Shown here: positions 49,163-59,854 of the stretch, in pieces
Layout: each line of letters opens with the position of its first letter
Position numbering within the stretch: the stretch's first letter is position 1
Source of the DNA: Capitella teleta
Lineage: Eukaryota > Annelida > Polychaeta > Capitellidae
DNA: 64,000 nucleotides
Assembly: GCA_000328365.1 (NCBI GenBank)
Contig: KB293808.1
Span: 587,488-651,487, forward strand
Direction of reading: 5' to 3'
The notes under the pieces: model-generated
Told to the model about the DNA's origin: nothing
Database searches by the model: none
Seen by the model: only the letters and a program-made list of their open reading frames with translations
Made by a program: the position numbers and the translations under genes

Positions 49163-49336
49163 TTTCACAATTCCAACGCTACTTGACGTCCCAAATGACA
49201 AATTATACTTAGCTAAACAGGTATTCTATCGAAATAAATGCGATAGATGGTTAATCAATGATGGACAGCATCTAAATTCACTATTTTTTATCCATTTACA
49301 AACATTTCAGAAGTGTAATCGGCCATCTTCGTTTAC

Positions 49337-49350
49337 GTTGCTAAGGAAGT
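49337..49350 (-). promoter_or_regulatory. Candidate RFX X-box of CFAP69
   Basis: On the minus strand ACTTCCTTAGCAAC fits the X-box consensus RYYNYY-N1-3-RRNRAC. It lies about 175 bp upstream of the CFAP69 start codon. RFX factors drive ciliary genes in animals, which makes the site credible, but the consensus is loose. Confidence 0.4.
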
Positions 49351-49362
49351 TTGCGGTGGCTG

Positions 49363-50279
49363 TTCCAATGGTGACCCGCTGTCAAATATTGACATCACCA
49401 GAGGCAGGGAGTATTTTTACGCCGAATCACACACGCATATATTTTATAGCAAAACTGAAAGTACTCAAAGTGTCATAAAGTTGTACGAATACTAATCTAA
49501 ACTCTTAAAATGTATTCGCAATACCATACAGCAAGACTGCCTGGATGACGATAAAACGGAACAGCTTAAAGCAAATTGATCATGTGACTTCTGACTTTCT
49601 CACAAGTTATGTAATTTTCATACATTTCATTTCTTTGATAAATACGCAATACGCGAGGCGTCGTTGGCATTCGTTTTTGCTGCACAATAATGACTTCTTC
49701 GATGCTGATGTTTTTGGTGGTACTGGGGAGTTTGCCTCTCTTTCTCTCCTATCCTTTTCACGCGTCTTGCAAAATTCAATGGTGAGACTAAACCACTAGT
49801 AGACTGTAGAGTCTATTCTCGTTCCTAGATAGCTGCATTCTGTAGCCATAATCTGTGGGGATAACTATCAATATAGAACCTTGGAACGAGATTAGTTCCA
49901 AGACTCGTATTGCTATAAGGCATCATCCCCACAGATTATGGCTAGGTGGGCTGATTATGGAGTTAAGGTGAGACATACTTTATTATATATAATTATACTA
50001 TACTGCATTTTGTATATACTATAGTATATAGGATCATAGGCCTATCACCTGCCGCATGTGATAATGATGTAAACAGGACTCGAAATATACAAAAAAGTTT
50101 ACTCACCACGTAAACAAAGAATTTTTACCCGCCAATATTTATTTTTACTCGCCATGCAAAATTTTTGAGGCGTCATCTAATTAAAACTTGCCCCCATGAT
50201 ATTAGGCGCCTGCATGGGTTCAGTCTTTTAACTGGGGATTGAGCAGAAATGATTGACCAAAGAATCTGCCCTTTACATT
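49363..50279. other. Intergenic with a long palindrome, no gene seen
   Basis: Holds the nested inverted repeat at 49843-49944 and AT-rich DNA. Nothing coding is supported. Confidence 0.4.
49843..49944. repeat. Nested inverted repeat (20-bp perfect outer arms)
   Basis: TAGCCATAATCTGTGGGGAT (49843-49862) is the exact reverse complement of 49925-49944. Inside, CTTGGAAC and GTTCCAAG form a second 8-bp stem with a 7-nt loop. It could be a tiny MITE or a cruciform-forming site. Confidence 0.85.
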
Positions 50280-50745
50280 TTTTATTTATTTTTTATTTTA
50301 TTTCATGAGATATATGCACAAGTTGCATACACATACAAAATATTCATATAAGAAAGAAATAACAAGAGAAGAAAAACAACCCAAAACACAGACACTCAAA
50401 TTGACATGTCATTAAGTGATAAACAGCTGTAGTGTAAAATCTTAGTCACAGCATAATGAATTTAAGAGGGAGTTGAACTCCTCCCTCGTCCACCCATTAG
50501 TGATAAATCCGCTGCTATCTCGCAGATGGATAAGATCCCTTAATAAGCCACCTATTTGTTTGATGGCGTCATCAATAGAAAAATTTGAGTGGAAAGAGAA
50601 ATCCTCACTAAGGGGTCAGTGCTTTGGAATATGAAGCTTTGTGCATAAATGAACAATATTAGAACTCAGGACAGAGGAACTCCCACTGATCGATTTAATT
50701 TGGAGAGCTAAAGTTTTACTCGCCATCTGGTGACCATTCAAGTTG
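50280..50745 (-). mobile_element. Retroposed ORF remnant with A-rich tail, family unknown
   Basis: The minus strand reads MASKTLALQIKSISGSSSVL... for about 36 codons, one stop, then FHSNFSIDDAIKQIGGLLRD and GWTREEFNSLLNSL to a stop near 50450. It is followed by A/T-rich DNA ending in AAATAAAATAAAAAATAAAT. The A-rich end suggests retroposition. I do not recognise the protein. It may be a LINE end or a processed pseudogene. Confidence 0.35.
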
Positions 50746-51073
50746 TTTGGCCTAAATTGAGAGGAAGTTTCAAAAGGCATGCTCAGGAATTTTGTGGGTT
50801 ATTATTTATATTAAAATCTCAAACATTGAACCATAATTACTCATCCAGATTATTAGTGTCTTTCATAGAATTGTCACCTGACGCCATACGATTTCTTTTT
50901 TTCTTTTTGCTATGCAGACTTGTTTTAAGCATTACCTAACTATAGGCCACGTGCCTCAGATCTCAGTCTCTGCCTTAATGCACTACGGTTGTAACCGGGA
51001 CAATACCGTATAAATATTTTCAGAACAGAACATAATTTTAATTTTCTGAACAGAAAATAAAGCTTTCTTCAGA

Positions 51074-51824
51074 GTGACTAATCACTGGCATTCATACATT
51101 GGTCATGTTACAGAAACAGTGGCTTGTGTGGTCAACACTGTATCATTATTTACCCTTTCAATCTATACACAGGAACATTGGTTTGTCGTGTTCAGACGTC
51201 ACAGCAAAGTTGATTGCTCAAATACATCAAACTGGAAGGTTCAGAAGGATGTGAGGGCGGAGGTGAGAAGTGTCTCTACAAGGTCTGTCACCCTGTGACT
51301 TTATTTCCAACCAGCAAACTTCTTTCATTTCAGTTGGTGAAGAATGAAAATATGGAGATTGAAGCCACACATGAGACACCAAAATCTCACTACGTTGATG
51401 ACCTCCGATTCGTCCTGACTGGGGCTGCATCTGACTCATGCATGGTGGAGGTAAGCACATGCTGGATTTAGAATTATTGTGAATTATTCTTCTCCTTATA
51501 GGGTAATTCTAACTCTGAGACGTGGTACGCTGTTCTTGATAAAGGCACAAATTATTGTAACCTCAGAAACCTCATCACTGGTACGTTGATTCAATTGTTA
51601 ATTTGTTATAATGAACCTACTTCATCAGATACACCTTAATTATAAAATCTGCTCTTCAATTGAACCCAAAGCAATGCCAGACTTCAATCTTTTCATTGCC
51701 TAATTTTGCATACATCATTTTCTTTATTACAGGCGCTGATTTGGATAAATCTGTTGGATTCACAGAGAAAACCAGCGACAGCATTTGTACACAATACTCT
51801 TCAGCAAATTGTGATGTTTACTGA
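51074..51824 (+). CDS. Unrecognised small protein, probably secreted or membrane-anchored
   Basis: Four exons (51074-51262, 51334-51450, 51502-51580, 51733-51824) join in frame to 158 residues. After a hydrophobic stretch TVACVVNTVSLFTLSIYT (residues 15-32), which could be a signal anchor, come VDCSNTSNWKVQKDV, SHYVDDLRFVLTGAASDSCM, ETWYAVLDKGTNYCNLRNLI and the end SDSICTQYSSANCDVY. Six or so cysteines in the last two thirds suggest disulphides and an extracellular role. There are two N-x-S/T sites. The alternative is that coding sequence enters at the acceptor-like TCTATACACAG before 51169, with an unseen upstream exon. The internal splice chain is solid, the start is not. Function unknown. 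Confidence 0.6.
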
Positions 51825-52632
51825 TACAGCTCAACTGATTTCTTAGATTTTTTAAAATTTATGATAACATCTATGAAATATACAGATTGTCAAATGTATA
51901 CATATCATTGAATGATTACTTGATCTGCTGGTGTTACAATCAAACAATCAAGGTATTTATTCATAAAAATGCAAAAGGCATGCGCTACAATGAGTTGTAA
52001 AATATGCATTATAAGATAATAATAAAAAAAGGAAATTTCATCTGTAACTGGAGTCCAATTATCCATGTTGAGCAATAAACACATGCTGTAAGCGTTCAAA
52101 ACGAATCCCAAGGCAATTTCTCACCCTGAAACAAAAATCAAATCATTTGCCTTCATGATAGATTGCGTTACAGCAAACTTCTGCTCACTTTATGAAATAT
52201 GGAAGAAATTTCACTCTTGTTGTATGATTATTTATTCACACAATCATTCAATAAAACAATCACTCATATTTCCCTGAACTGCATGTGATTTCTGTTAAAA
52301 TCCTTTCTTTTTCTTGGCTCATTGCGCCATTTTTCTGAGAACCGACATCAATTTGCAGGGTCAACAAGAGAGGTCAAAGAAACACATGTTTGTTTTGTTT
52401 TTGCATTAAAAAACCCCAAACAAAAAAACGAACTTTAAACCCAGCACAGTCGTAAATATCGTATGTAATATGGTACATTTTTCATCTCCACATGTTGCTG
52501 TACATACATGTATTCAATGCATAGGCGATAATTTCATGAGCCAATGAAATTAATGTCACGCTTTTAAAAGCAAATTAGAGCTAACAGTTCTTGAATAATT
52601 CAAAGATAAATAGTTCAAAGATGAACAGTCCT
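51825..52632. other. Convergent intergenic region, no gene seen
   Basis: AT-rich 3' flanks of the unknown + gene and the - strand LRR gene. Confidence 0.5.
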
Positions 52633-55199
52633 TCACGCCTCTTCATCATCTTTCATTGGCGTGATGTTCTTGGTTGTTATTTGCAGAATTTTGGGGCAAT
52701 TCTCACGAACACATTCAGTGATTTGAGGGTGAATTCGAGTGTGGTCCAAATTCAACAGTGTCAGATTTGGCAAACGAAGACATCGCACTCCTAGGGATGA
52801 TAAAAAGCATAAAAAAGAAGAAAATTGAAAAAATAAAAAAAATAAATCACCTTTGTCAGATATTGCAGTTCTACTCAAGTTGAGTTTACTCAGTAAATAG
52901 CATGGATTCAAACTTTGATGTTCAAGGAAGGCATTGCTGATGCTGAGGAGAAAGAGAGGTCAAAGTGCATGAGTGGCGTGTTTGAGGCAGGCGCAGTGCG
53001 TACCCTGTTTCAGTAAGACTCAGCTGCTGTAATCTGGTGAAGGCCTCCACCACACACGCCCCTTCATCCGTAATGGCCGTTCGGTCGAGAGAGATTTCCT
53101 CCAGATTCACAAGTCCTGCATCAACAAATTTCATCATCAGCCATGAAAAGATCTATGACATAAATCAACAATGGCACTGACCTCTGAGGAAAAGAAGACC
53201 GCCGTCCGTGATCTTGGTGTTGCATAAGAGCAGACGACGGAGGCTGGTGATTTTCCCAATGTGTCTCATACCATCATCACCGACATTTAGGTAATTCGTG
53301 AGATCCAGCAGAACAAGGGGCATTGCTGCAGAGATGTTAATCTCAATGTAGAATAAAAGCGTGGAATAAAAATCTACCTGTGGTGAACTGCAAACCATGA
53401 TCTGATAAACTCAGCCGACTTGGAAGGGATAAATGCTGAAGGAGTTTGAGACCTGGAGGAAGTAATGAAGATCTGCTAAGATGATTAAAGTGGCAGACTA
53501 CTCACTCTGCAAGTACTCTAAGCCAAGATCTCCTTCAATGTTAGGAGTGTTGGAAATATTCAGAGCTCTGATGTCGCAGCCGGAGAGGCAGAGTAGGGAG
53601 TCAGTGACAATCTTGGTGTGCGACAAGTTGAGGCTCTGTAAACAGAGCTCTTTCACACCAGAGAGGCTGGCTACCTAGAAAATATGACATCATCACACTC
53701 AATTGAATTCAAAGATACCTAGTAACCATAGCAACAGACACGAACCTCAGACTGTTCCAAATTTAAATGACTTAGTTTGGGTGCATCTGTGAGAAAAAAA
53801 AGAACAATGAATTTAAATAAAAATTCACACAAGACTTCACTCTTGGCAAGGTTGAAAATACGATGGGTCACTTGAGTTTTACTGAGGTCAAGGTTCACCA
53901 GAGAGGTCAAAGGTTGATGAAAGAGTTCTTGCATTCCTCTATCAGACACGCCAGTGCTCTCCAAGATGAGAACTTGCAAGTTGGGTAATTCTGTGAATCA
54001 ATAATTATGCAATGAATTAGCTGCTCAGTCAAGCAAATCGATCACCTCGAACGAGAGGAAGACAGTTGTCTGTGAGTTGAGTGCAAGCGGCGAGATTCAA
54101 GACCTTCAGCCGTTTCAGTGCTGCAAGAGGAAAAATTCTGAGAGGAAACACTAAATCAGTAATTCAAGTCAGGCAGCATCAAACTATTCATTCCCATGTC
54201 AAGAAGAGAGCCAATTAAGAACTTCCATGGTTACATGAGATAATGACTCACAGCTGATATCCTGAAGTCCCCTATCCGTGATGAGAGAACAGGCTTTGAG
54301 GCTGAGGTGAGCCAGGCAGTTGTGCAGTCTTCATAAAGAAAGAGAAGGAAGAATTGAGTAGAATTCATAACTTATTATACAAAAATACCTGATTTCGTGT
54401 AGGAGTTCATTTGTTGCATACGGATAGTAATCCAGAAGGAGAGTCTGAAGATGGCTGAAAAAGGAAGGATTTGTTGAATCAAACACAAATGGCGTTGAAG
54501 AGAAACCTTGGAATGAATGGATGCAGGGTTTTTGGCCGGAGCAATTTCTCTTTCATGAGCTGCTTCAAGAGTCCTTCAGCTACGTTGGCTGGTAATCCAT
54601 GCAAGCTTTGGATTGGCTGCCGTGGATCACACAAGCGACCAATCAAATGCTGAATGACCAATTGTCTCAGCATGGGCATATCCTGACGATCATAACAATT
54701 GCTTCAATGCTTTAATTTACCGTGTTGTGACTCACCTGCGTGTGCTGAGAGAGAATTTCACCAGCAGATGAAGCCTCTGCTCCATCCTCTTGCAGGCGTG
54801 AATATCTTTCTCTCGCCTTCTCAGCTGAAAACAATATTCACAGTGCAAATTGATTTAAATGTAAGTCCAATAACAGAAAGCTAATTTCAACAACTTGACC
54901 TTTGAACTGATAAAGAGGTGCTGCTTGGTCAGTACCTGCGAGTGCTCTGGGATCCTGGGAATGATGAGGAAAGCGATCTGGATTGATGACATTGCCCATC
55001 AACATAGCTCCTCCTCCCCATTGGTGAGCTGTTTAATATGCAAATGTATTCAGATGAGCAGCAGATTATACAACCAACCAAGGTGATGCATGTTTGGTAG
55101 AAGCCAAGGGGGCTGCCCCCCATGCTGAGGGGGCACAAGGTCATTGACCCCCTCCTCCATGACTTGTCCATTGTGCTCAACTTCTTCTTCTTGAGCCAT
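52633..55199 (-). CDS. Leucine-rich repeat protein with Rad7-like N-terminal helical region
   Basis: About 17 short exons on the minus strand, first 55079-55199, then 54936-55028, last ending at the stop 52633-52635; all phases agree. The start MAQEEEVEHNGQVMEEGV sits 9 nt after an acceptor, implying a 5' UTR exon or read-through from upstream. A linker with PNMHHLAHQWGGGAMLMGNV and KARERYSRLQ follows. Then comes a helical block (MPMLRQLVIQHLIGRL, NVAEGLLKQLMKEKLL, TLHPFI) that resembles the segment before the LRRs in Rad7-type proteins. After that are about 12 RNI-type leucine-rich repeats, e.g. LVNLDLSKTQVTH, LVLLDLTNYLNVGDDGM and LTLLNLDHTRIHPQI. LRR proteins of this type are often substrate receptors of ubiquitin ligases; that role here is inferred. 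The neighbour upstream is the UBXN1-like p97 adaptor. Confidence 0.8.
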
Positions 55200-55774
55200 C
55201 TCCTCCTCTGAAGGTTTATTAAGATATTAGGTCATTAAAGATTTACTTCAAGGGAATATAGGGGTTGGTTTAGGGTGTTGCAACTTCCCAAATCAGATGT
55301 ATAGAGGTGCCGAGGTAGCTCTCACAGATCATACAGCTTCTCACTTCTGTACCACAGACAGTACACAGAGCCTTGTGCAATCTTCATAAGTGTCTAACTC
55401 AAAGACGCACAAGATTGTTGGTTGGATTTATTCAAGTGACCAGCATTTCGGTTTCAAAAGTCACCACAACTCACATCGATTTCCGTTTGTTGCCCAAGGG
55501 TCGCCAGAAGAAAAGGATTAAATGAATAATGGCGTAAGCTCAGAGAGAAGCAGACTCAATACTTTCTATTACATCTAAGTTCACTGGATGATCTCGCAAG
55601 ATTCAACACTCAAAGATGGCCTCAGCAAATGGCACTCATCATATTTTATGTATTAAAATTCCAAACCCAGCAGCTACTCAACCCAGTAGTAAAATTCTCA
55701 AGATTTTTATCTTCACTTTTTATTAGTCCAAAAACACAGAGGAAATGAGAAGAGGAGGAAAAATAGGTGGACTT
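55200..55774. other. Spacer between the LRR and UBXN1-like genes
   Basis: Includes the acceptor at 55208 used by the LRR first coding exon, the UBXN1-like 3' UTR and its poly(A) signal, and presumably the LRR promoter. No other gene seen. Confidence 0.5.
55719..55724 (-). promoter_or_regulatory. Poly(A) signal AATAAA of the UBXN1-like gene
   Basis: On the minus strand AATAAA lies about 50 nt after the UBXN1-like stop codon. It supports a separate gene end before the LRR gene. Confidence 0.5.
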
Positions 55775-58125
55775 TCAACTGGGCTCTCCTCCAGCATCTG
55801 AGGAGACTGAAGAAATAAAAAAATTGAAAATCTTACATTGTTTAGCAACTGTTTTTCAACAAAAGAGAAATGAAAGAGAATAACAAAACATATTATGTGA
55901 ATGACAAGGGTTGGGTATTCAGGTGTTTCTTATCCAACTCAACCATTCGGCAAAACTTTTCATCTCAAGTTTTATCTTAGTAGCACACAACAGCTGTTTT
56001 CCAATGTATAAAATGATCTTTCTTTTAACATGTTTAAATTTTTGCATCAATACGGTATTTATTTTGGGCATTTTATCAGTCCTAAAAATGAACGCACCTG
56101 GTTGGGGCTCTTCATTCTCCAGTTTCATGCCAGAACCCCAATGGTGATTTGGGGGATGCATTTCATTCACAGGTGGAGCTGAAATGGAGGAGCTTGGTGG
56201 AGCTACAGACACCGGGAAAGCATTTTCACTTTCACTTCCTTAAAACACAAGTGTAAAAGGATAGTAAAAGCCATACTTTGGTAATAACCTGTAGAGGTGG
56301 TTTCCATTTTTTTCAATACCAAAGACCCATTGGGCACAAGGTGTAATTCTTGGAGGGTCTGTTGCATGTGGTTAGAGTCGAATTCTTGCCGAGGAAAAGG
56401 CTATAATGATAAATAGATTATGAGGAAGTAAATTCTCGATGTATATTCAAAGTTCATCATTACAACCTGCATCAACTGCATAGATGCTAGATTTCCAAAC
56501 TGACTCTGTACATAATTCCAGACGGTTTCAAGAATATCATCTGGCTTGAAAGTATGCTTCAAAGGTCGACCTGCAGGAAGTCTTATCTAAACAAAAGAGA
56601 AGATATCAATTTTATAAATTTAGGTCAAATTCCAAATTCATTAGTCACCAAAATTGTTAAATAAATGCCAATTAATTATTTTCATTATACTGAACAAAAG
56701 AGCTAACTTGCAGGACGGCAGATTTGCTTGGCACGGAGGTGTGAGGAGGGGATGTTGGAGCAGGCGTCTTGGGAGCAACGGCTGCCTGTTGATCAGAAAT
56801 CTTCATTTTGAGGCGATCCCTGTCTTCCTGGATTTGCTTCAGGGCGGCTTCATGGGCCTGATCAAAACAACGATTGAAAGAATTAATCCCTAGAATGTGA
56901 GTAAAAACTGACGCGTTTCTTGGCTAAACGCTCCTCTTTGGCGATCTTGGTCGCTTCATCTCGTTGTTTCTCTTCAAAGCGATCTCTGATCTGCCTCTGC
57001 TCGTCGTTCATGTGAGATCGGCTGACAACTTTCGAATCCGATTCATCCTTGGGTTCAATTTCCTGGGGCACAGCTGCACTGGCAGCTGCTGGAGGCTCGG
57101 CTAGAGTACCTGCAACACCAAATGCAGCGGCCTGTGGAAATGAACAAGAAATTTTCATTTTTATTCCACCATTGATAAAATTTTTGAATCTCACATCAGA
57201 AGTGAGACGGAGAGTTCCAGACGATCCAGAATCAAGGGGAGGTTTTCCAGCAAGAATCCTGAAGAAACACGATTTATCAATACTCTACAAAAGTGTCTTT
57301 ATATAATCACCATTCAATGGCAGCTTCTACAGACAGTTTTCCCACTCTGACAGCTTCTTGACAGTCGTCCAGATCAAAGCCCATCCCCACCAGACACATT
57401 ATCAAGTCATCCACATTCTGCAATAGACTTTCATTAAACCATATTCAGGATGCACAATCAAATTCAATTTAAATTACCAGTGATTGAGAGAATTATCATC
57501 AATTAATGCTTCTTATTTCCACACCAATAAGTGAATCAGGATAATGGAAAATGAACTACAGTCAATTTTTCATTTTCTTATCAAGACTCGGGATGGGGAT
57601 ATTGAATTGACAGTAAATTGTTACAGTAAGTAATGTGACACTCAACAGTCCCACATGTCCTCTAAATGAGTGGGGCAAAGCCCTATTACCTGGTAATAAC
57701 TTCTAAAAAGAGACTATAGGCATATATATGTAGTTTGTTAGTGTGTACTGTAGTACGCCGTAGTACACAGCTGTCACAGCACTCAACTGTCTAAATTCAA
57801 CGTACAAGCGACAAGAGGCCGTGAAAGCTTCTGCTTTGAGTTTGAAGAAATGATGAACTCATGAACTGATGAAGGGTGAAGTATACTGTTAATAGTGTTA
57901 TTATTATTATATATTATAATATTATATACACAACAGTAACAGACTGTTAGTGTTACTGTTGACTGTTGTGTACAGTTAGTATTAGTGTAACACTAACAGT
58001 ATAGTGTAATTCACAACTTTGGACATAATTCGGTAGGTCGGTAGACTACTGGTATAAAAGACATAGGTGCTGGTATTGGCATTTCAAAACATCAATTAGT
58101 GAATCACCTGGCTCGACGAAGCCAT
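55775..58125 (-). CDS. UBXN1: UBXN1-like p97/VCP adaptor (UBA, coiled coil, UBX)
   Basis: Nine exons (58108-58125, 57311-57417, 57195-57258, 56913-57131, 56708-56857, 56467-56586, 56289-56400, 56098-56238, 55775-55797) join in frame to 317 residues. The UBA domain is at about 7-50 (IMCLVGMGFDLDDCQEAVRV, EAAIEWILAG). A charged coiled coil lies at about 110-165 (RDRFEEKQRDEATKIAKEER). The UBX domain is at about 187-262 (IRLPAGRPLKHTFKPDD, then PFPRQEF, the FPR p97-contact loop, and LVPNGSLVLKK). UBXN1 (SAKS1) binds ubiquitin through UBA and the AAA-ATPase p97 through UBX, and modulates degradation. Past the UBX there is a roughly 54-residue tail with PPNHHWGSGMKLENEEPQP that human UBXN1 lacks. 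The final 23-nt coding exon is optional: skipping it would join in phase to the LRR gene. Confidence 0.9.
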
Positions 58126-58500
58126 CGCGAATTTGGAAATGATAAAGACTCAGAATGATGGTGGATTATTTTCGTAGGAATTCCCGTATCATATGACGTC
58201 ATGAATGTCGCAATTATAGAACCATAGGGAGTCCCCAAGATAGGGATCGTTCCTTAACTTTAAAGCTAAATAAACTGTATATCAACGAGAAATGGAATAT
58301 ATAACGATATTGATAGACTAGAAACCCCATTTTATAAATATAAATCCAGCAATAAAGGATATCTAAGAGTGTTTAATTACTGAATGTGGATATTCATGGT
58401 CACGAAATAAGCCTCCCCCCAGAGCATATTTTTCCACTTTCAAGATCCAAGTTCACGAGCGAACACGTGAAGTTTCTCCAAAGTCGCCGCAACATACGAA
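58126..58500. promoter_or_regulatory. Divergent promoter region of the UBXN1-like gene and an unknown + strand gene
   Basis: 375 bp between two opposed start codons. It has a CACGTG core near 58464-58469 (AACACGTGAAG) and TGACGTCAT at 58193-58201, a palindromic CRE-like site. Shared regulation is inferred from the layout. Confidence 0.45.
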
Positions 58501-58521
58501 ATGGCAGCTAAATTTATAAAG
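58501..58521 (+). CDS. First coding exon of an unknown gene (rest not found)
   Basis: ATG GCA GCT AAA TTT ATA AAG (MAAKFIK), then the donor GTGGGA, preceded by a purine-rich CATACGAA context that suits initiation. It lies head-to-head with the UBXN1-like gene. Downstream exons are not identified in the repeat-rich DNA up to 64 kb. They may lie beyond the window, or this exon may be spurious. Confidence 0.3.
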
Positions 58522-58625
58522 GTGGGATCATTTTTTAATTAACATTTTAGTGCATATCTATCCCTTGCAATAGTCGCGAAAGGGATACTGCAGACCTGTC
58601 AACTCACCCGCATTGAGCGGGTGTA

Positions 58626-58716
58626 ACCAGGTAGAGGCGGACCGTTGTTCGACGTACGTACCTAAATCAACGTACGTACCTAGAAGTAGGTACGGGCGTA
58701 CCTACATCGTAGTACG
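58626..58716 (+). repeat. Left 91-bp inverted arm (pairs with 62719-62809)
   Basis: Begins ACCAGGTAGAGGCGGACCGT and contains TACGTACCTA words. The reverse complement at 62719-62809 differs at 4 of 91 positions. A shortened third copy lies at 59063-59110. Confidence 0.85.
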
Positions 58717-58939
58717 ATTCATTTTGCAGCCTCAATCTATGCAAATTCACCATTTCTCATGAATATGTGATTGTTCAGCTCTATAAATAGTTCCCAGGGG
58801 TTCTCTGGTTCAATTAAAGTCGTTGGGAGGCATCAGCTTCCTGTCACATCCACGGATTAGCATTTTCTTCAGTCACAAAGATGACCTGATTCCACAACTC
58901 TTGGGGTAATTGGACGATTGTAAAAGAACTAAAGGGTGT

Positions 58940-59040
58940 AAAATGGGTTTTGAAATACCAAATTGTGCATAAACCATCCCTCTATCCACCTGACTTGGCC
59001 CCTTAAGGATTCTATGTGGCGAACAAATTATATTCGACAA
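58940..59040 (+). mobile_element. Possible mariner/Tc1 transposase scrap
   Basis: The plus-strand frame has HKPSLYPPDLAP, a stop, then GFYVANKLYSTI, resembling the HPPYSPDLAPxD(F/Y) motif with the last catalytic Asp region of mariner/Tc1 transposases. It is only one short motif, so the evidence is weak. Confidence 0.3.
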
Positions 59041-59062
59041 TAAAGAGGGGAGGGGGTAGGGA

Positions 59063-59110
59063 GTACCTAGATCAACGTACGCTGGCATACCTAGATCGTA
59101 GTATGACTCA
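59063..59110 (+). repeat. Shortened third copy of the 91-bp arm
   Basis: GTACCTAGATCAACGTACG and ATACCTAGATCGTAGTATGA match the two outer parts of the arm sequence with the middle about 20 bp missing. Same orientation as the left arm. Confidence 0.6.
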
Positions 59111-59142
59111 ATTAGGTATTGATTTATTGTTCAACAATGTTA

Positions 59143-59854
59143 TTAAAGGGAGGGAGAACTGGTTAAAAATTGACTTTGAGTCGTTATTTGATGCACCATA
59201 AATGATTCCTATGCCTGGCCCACACAAGGAATATCATCGCTAACGATTTCGCGGGCGATATATTGCTAACTAGGCGTGACGTCAGCAGCTGTGATGAAAC
59301 ACCGAGTTCCCCATCTGTTACAATGGGCCTCGTCATATCAGCGTGTCCTACGACTAAACCCTTGGATATTTTTTTATTTTATTTTCGGAAATAGATAGAA
59401 TAATCATTTTGCCACCAGTCAGGCGCGAAAAAAAAATATTTTTCGCTATTTTTCTTATTTTAACAAGCGATTTTCTAGGACACCTACCATGTTTCTCATC
59501 CTGAAACAGTAAAAAGGTCAGCCAGAGTGCACCACGCATGCGCTTTCGTTTCGTAAACAACAAAGATGTCCTTTTATGGCGAAGATGCTCTGCTCTGATT
59601 GGCTGAAATCGATAGCTTCACGAGGGGAACGGAACCAATCAGCCATCAGCCAAACCAAGCCATCAGCTGACGTTTGCCTCCTATACTTCGCAATGGAAGC
59701 CATTTTCCCATAGGCGCAATGCTAACCCCGATATTCGGAATGCATTATTTCCTTACGCTTGCATCCAGGCATGGTGTTTTGGGCACGGAATGCTATCAAT
59801 TGGTCCTATGAGTCAATAGAACATCACTTAAAATTTAGTTCCCCATCCCTTTAA
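59143..59854. mobile_element. 712-bp TTAA MITE, copy B
   Basis: Same ends (TTAAAGGGAGGGAGAACT ... CCCCATCCCTTTAA) and same interior as 17127-17836. Flanks differ completely, which shows transposition rather than segmental duplication. Confidence 0.85.
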
